Made by a program: the position numbers and the translations under genes. The notes below the pieces were generated by a model. That model was not told the origin of the DNA. It saw only the letters and a list, made by a program, of their open reading frames with translations, and ran no database searches. From an uncultured Akkermansia sp. (GTDB lineage Bacteria; Verrucomicrobiota; Verrucomicrobiia; Verrucomicrobiales; Akkermansiaceae), in NCBI GenBank assembly GCA_947624205.1, contig CANQJI010000018.1:1-36642 (forward strand): 36,642 nt of DNA, written 5' to 3'. The stretch's first letter is position 1, and the number at the start of each line of letters is the position of its first letter. Shown here piece by piece: positions 35,101 through 36,642 of this stretch.

Positions 35101-35529
35101 GTGTTCCTCATCCATCGTGAAGATGTAGAGCTTCGCATGATTTGGGTCGCACGTTTTGCGAACCTCTAACCGACCTTCCGTGAGCATCTCAACAAATATA
35201 CCCAATCTGTCGTGGAAGTTCTGTGTATCCAGCTTCTTATCTCCCAGTATGTGCCGCAGGGAGGCATAGAAGCGAGCCCTTGTATCATTGACACTTTCCC
35301 CCTTTACTCCTTTGGCTACTTCTACCAACTGCCCACAGTACCGCTCTGCCTCCATGCCAACCAGTACTCGGAGGTGAATATCCTTATTTTTTCGCAGGGC
35401 ATCGGTCATGACCCTTACCCCGGAAAAATAGAAAAAGCCCACCAAAATATCGAGCTGGCTGCTAAATTGCATCAGCTCACTTAAACGCTTCCAGAGGGAT
35501 TCTCCCTCTCCTTGATTCGTGATAAACAC
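32170..35529 (-). CDS. Phospholipase D-like / SNF2-type helicase fusion (defence-associated)
   Basis: 1119 residues from a GTG at 35529. Residues 1-200 form a PLD-like domain with a single HxK motif (His131, Lys133) and GSSN (154-157). The helicase follows: DVVGLGKS (280-287, motif I), VDEAHY (358-363, motif II), TATPFNN (motif III), and motif V/VI STDKLSEGFN...QRVGRINRIG around residue 825. About 280 C-terminal residues have no recognised domain. Such fusions occur in restriction and phage-defence islands, where the PLD part is thought to act as nuclease and the helicase to move on DNA; no methyltransferase is present here. It is divergent from the GIY-YIG gene, with an mcrC fragment directly behind. 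Richer in A/T than the housekeeping genes, consistent with transfer. The function is inferred from domains and context. Confidence 0.88.
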   Translation of the reverse strand: MFITNQGEGESLWKRLSELMQFSSQLDILVGFFYFSGVRVMTDALRKNKDIHLRVLVGMEAERYCGQLVEVAKGVKGESVNDTRARFYASLRHILGDKKLDTQNFHDRLGIFVEMLTEGRLEVRKTCDPNHAKLYIFTMDEEHKSLREKVWLTGSSNFSEPGLSLRDELNVEVCDFGANEASDYYEQLWNKAIPLAEDEEQRNTLLEIINDSSVAATISPFEAYFLILKNYLELQKSNLKTAMLESILNKAGFSRLQYQVDAVAQALNKLEAYHGVIIADVVGLGKSVIGSLVAAMSRRRGLIICPPGLVGERGGAYGGWHEYVTKFGLHDWEVFSRGDLQKIEDFLEHDPDFDMVIVDEAHYYRNEQTEAYAHMKNICCNRDVVLLTATPFNNRPSDLLALLHLFSSGKQSPFIPGGNLDGRFAKFQADFQTVNQVRKAITQENWHLAACLLEKSGINFQRLNKGTNHEGIREAIQDLATEVAQGIRQVMEKIVIRRNRLDLRQDPDYSKEVTTLAEVQPPVQQFFELSPEQDAFYDRVVTDYFGPRGKFHGAFYRPQAYLKDKEGLDDYQENIYTMLLRMLALRFESSFGAFRQSVVNAKRMMEQALAFIDKFKMYIYDRKITDKVLDIEDDVDAYTELFKLLEERENSVAKKRKNDTEYHLSNNNFDGRRFLQDLRDDIALMQHILEEVDALRLVETDPKAQALCKAITAIIRDKHADIPKEKTKRKVLVFTAYTDTLRHIESYVKTACSGRFLTVHADNFTKEMDRRVKTNFDASAEEQEDNYDILLSTDKLSEGFNLNRAGVVVNYDIPWNPTRVIQRVGRINRIGKKMFDNLYILNFFPTVRGSTINQNREMAESKMFAIHSILGEDAQIFSEEETPSPAALFSKLNSSLDEQDTISTYTEAKLKYHEAEQMLKEKHPETLERIKRLPNMVKTAMFAEPHSTLMFRRRGPGFFAIQHKPGREIAEIPMNEALKLVECSYDTPRAPLSADFWVYRNEEPNSNKGIYSSLKDYQPAVQAAQRGGVSDSTMAIAKLGQYMGEFPHDLKLFADEVIEDIQQFGSLPRRTLKEMGEAATAEGICRILRKIGSVRGYDYVQKLRDRAIQEEIMVTVQRN

Positions 35530-35535
35530 GGCATT

Positions 35536-35564
35536 AGTCTAAATAGTCGTCCTGTGAATTGCAA
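35536..35564 (-). promoter_or_regulatory. Candidate promoter of the helicase gene
   Basis: TTGCAA (35564-35559), 17 bases, TAGACT (35541-35536), then six bases to the GTG at 35529, so also close to leaderless. Confidence 0.4.
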
Positions 35565-35608
35565 GAACAAATGCAGCATATGACAGAAAGTGTGGATTAC
35601 AAAATTAT

Positions 35609-35637
35609 TTGACATAAAATTCTCTAGATTGTATCCT
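35609..35637 (+). promoter_or_regulatory. Promoter of the GIY-YIG gene
   Basis: TTGACA (35609-35614), 17 bases, TATCCT (35632-35637); leader of about 16 bases before the ATG at 35660. It lies back to back with the helicase promoter. Confidence 0.5.
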
Positions 35638-35659
35638 GTATCTAACGAGATATTCTGCC

Positions 35660-36311
35660 ATGAGCCACGACGAAAAAGGGTACGTGTACATTCTTACTAA
35701 TCCTAGTTTCCGCGAGGATTGGGTCAAGATAGGGAAGAGTGCGCGCGATTGATGTCCGTGCCAAAGAACTGGACAACACGGCTGTTCCCCTGCCCTTTGA
35801 AATATTCGCTACGCTTGAAACCAAGAAATATGGGGAAGTCGAGAAGTTGGTTCACAAGACCATCGATCGCCTGACGGATCTGCGTCTTCGACAAAACCGG
35901 GCGTTCTTCAACATCGAGCCAAAGATTGCTCTCGATATTTTCTACGACATCGCCAACACGATTGATGACGACAAAGTGGTCGAGTACGAAAACAACAAAC
36001 CCGTCACCCCTGCTCTTGTGTGTGAAAATGCTCCTGTCGAAGAGTTGAAAACTCGCAAATCACGCTTCAAATTCAGCATGGTTGGAATTGGGATTGGCGA
36101 GACCGTTGTGTTTGCCCCAACCGGGATTGAGGTAAAAGTCGCCTCGGATGATTCCGTGGAATACGAGGGCCGCATCTATAAACTGTCGCCTTTTGTCGGT
36201 ACTTTCATGCCCGCAGATGAGAGAAACACTTCCGGTGCCTACCAAGGTCCGAAGTATTTCACCTACAAGGGCAAAATCTTGCATGATATGCGGATGGAGT
36301 CAGGATTATAA
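35660..36311 (+). pseudogene. GIY-YIG (T5orf172-type) nuclease with DUF4357 domain, frameshifted
   Basis: From the ATG at 35660 the protein begins MSHDEKGYVYILTNPS and continues WVKIGKSARD, the GIY-YIG core (YVYIL...VKIGKS), then meets TGA at 35756-35758. One base on, the frame goes on as DVRAKELDNTAVPLPFEIFA, exactly the continuation expected of T5orf172 domains, and remains open to 36311. Removing one T in the GATTGATGTC stretch restores a protein of about 216 residues. The C-terminal part (FKFSMVGIGIGETVVFAPTG to YFTYKGKIL) is a DUF4357 domain. Such proteins are found near restriction and phage genes. Because the break is so clean it is either recent, or a sequencing error. Confidence 0.8.
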
Positions 36312-36349
36312 GTACGACTCTCCCTTCCCTTCGCACTTAAACTGAATGT

Positions 36350-36378
36350 CCGATCCTTGCGCTGCAAGGGACCATCGG
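36350..36378. other. Stem-loop in the gap behind the GIY-YIG gene
   Basis: CCGAT / ATCGG outside and CCTTGC / GCAAGG inside form a two-part hairpin. There is no T-run. A shorter palindrome GCTACGTGTAGC follows downstream. The rest of 36312-36543 shows no gene that I can support. Confidence 0.35.
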
Positions 36379-36543
36379 TACCTTCTTGCTTCTCTCGCTA
36401 CGTGTAGCCGCCTTCCATAGCTCTCCTAATTCGCTTAACTGAGGCTGCTTTAAAATCAAACAGCCCAATCCATAAGCCTTATGTAAATCTCCGGAGAATT
36501 TTCTCTTTTGTTACTACGAACGATCTCTTAAGTAAGGAGTTTA

Positions 36544-36642
36544 TTAATTACCAGAATTCGTCGAATCACGTGGGGCTTTCCCTTGAATTGACTCATATGG
36601 ATACTCATGATAATTTCCATTCCGGCCGCGCCTTGCCCGGTA
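36544..36642 (-). CDS. C-terminal end of a gene entering from the right edge (unidentified)
   Basis: The minus strand is open from the window edge for 32 codons to TAA, followed at once by a second TAA. The peptide (YRARRGRNGNYHEYPYESIQ, then GKAPRDSTNSGN) is hydrophilic and rich in Arg, Gly and Asn, like a flexible protein tail. It is too short to identify or to exclude a chance frame. Confidence 0.3.
   Translation of the reverse strand, partial: YRARRGRNGNYHEYPYESIQGKAPRDSTNSGN

Noticed and set aside
35749..35760. Programmed +1 frameshift in the GIY-YIG gene
   Set aside because: A TGA at the shift site resembles prfB, but the preceding codon is GAT, which cannot re-pair after a +1 slip, and there is no upstream Shine-Dalgarno-like stimulator.
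36494..36509. GAGAATTTTCTC followed by TTTT as a terminator of the GIY-YIG gene
   Set aside because: The palindrome leaves a loop of only two bases and lies 180 bases after the stop; not convincing.
1..36642. CRISPR array, rRNA gene, complete insertion sequence, riboswitch
   Set aside because: No regularly spaced repeats, no transposase or integrase frame, no rRNA-like sequence and no known aptamer pattern were seen on either strand.

Overview
The window most resembles a chromosomal segment of a Verrucomicrobiota bacterium close to Akkermansia. The reasons are two autotransporter-like proteins sharing an MKLHLPV signal start, a GH20 hexosaminidase, an LL-diaminopimelate aminotransferase lysine route, a Gram-negative envelope cluster (skp, lpxD, lolD), and an mcsA-mcsB-clpC operon without ctsR. 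This is judged from protein resemblance only. Most genes are fairly GC-rich; the right-hand accessory region (about 31.55-36.6 kb) and the first autotransporter are visibly richer in A/T.

Layout. 1-1967 (-): 5' part of a truncated autotransporter-type gene, divergent from 2439-6788 (+) mcsA-mcsB-clpC, whose members overlap. 6890-12931 (-): a 2013-residue autotransporter with an SGNH/GDSL esterase domain at its N-terminus. 13241-13942 (-): a small secreted protein with a possible His/Cys dyad. 14063-14407 (-): ribosomal protein L19. 14651-17170 (+): a short UvrA paralogue, convergent with dapL (17174-18415, -). 18540-20258 (+): poxB, convergent with a LOG-family gene (20278-21366, -). 21431-21752 is the relic of a second GH20 gene, directly behind an intact GH20 gene (21754-23802, -). 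23858-24170 (-): tRNA-Thr(CGU) and two identical tRNA-Lys(CUU). 24307-28401 (-): skp-lpxD-rppH-trmO-serine hydrolase, tightly packed. 28534-30053 (-): panC-lolD, overlapping by one base. 30304-31113 (-): zupT, between two direct copies of a MITE-like element. 31553-36311: an accessory restriction/defence scar with a truncated mcrC, a PLD-helicase fusion and a frameshifted GIY-YIG/DUF4357 nuclease.

How the genes fit together. The Clp operon keeps both ClpC glutamates that read phospho-arginine, but the McsB homologue has lost the arginines and cysteine of the phosphagen-kinase site, so the system looks rewired. The esterase autotransporter and the GH20 enzyme fit a glycan-degrading lifestyle. 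The skp and lpxD genes serve outer-membrane biogenesis, and rppH and trmO are RNA housekeeping genes carried in the same unit.

Regulation. At five genes (mcsA, the 13.9-kb secreted protein, the LOG gene, panC, zupT) a -35/-10 promoter ends exactly 7 nt before the start codon, which predicts leaderless mRNAs. The helicase (6 nt) and dapL (10 nt) are close to this. The two autotransporters instead share a conserved AT-rich leader without a Shine-Dalgarno sequence. No CRISPR array, rRNA gene, complete insertion sequence or recognisable riboswitch was seen.
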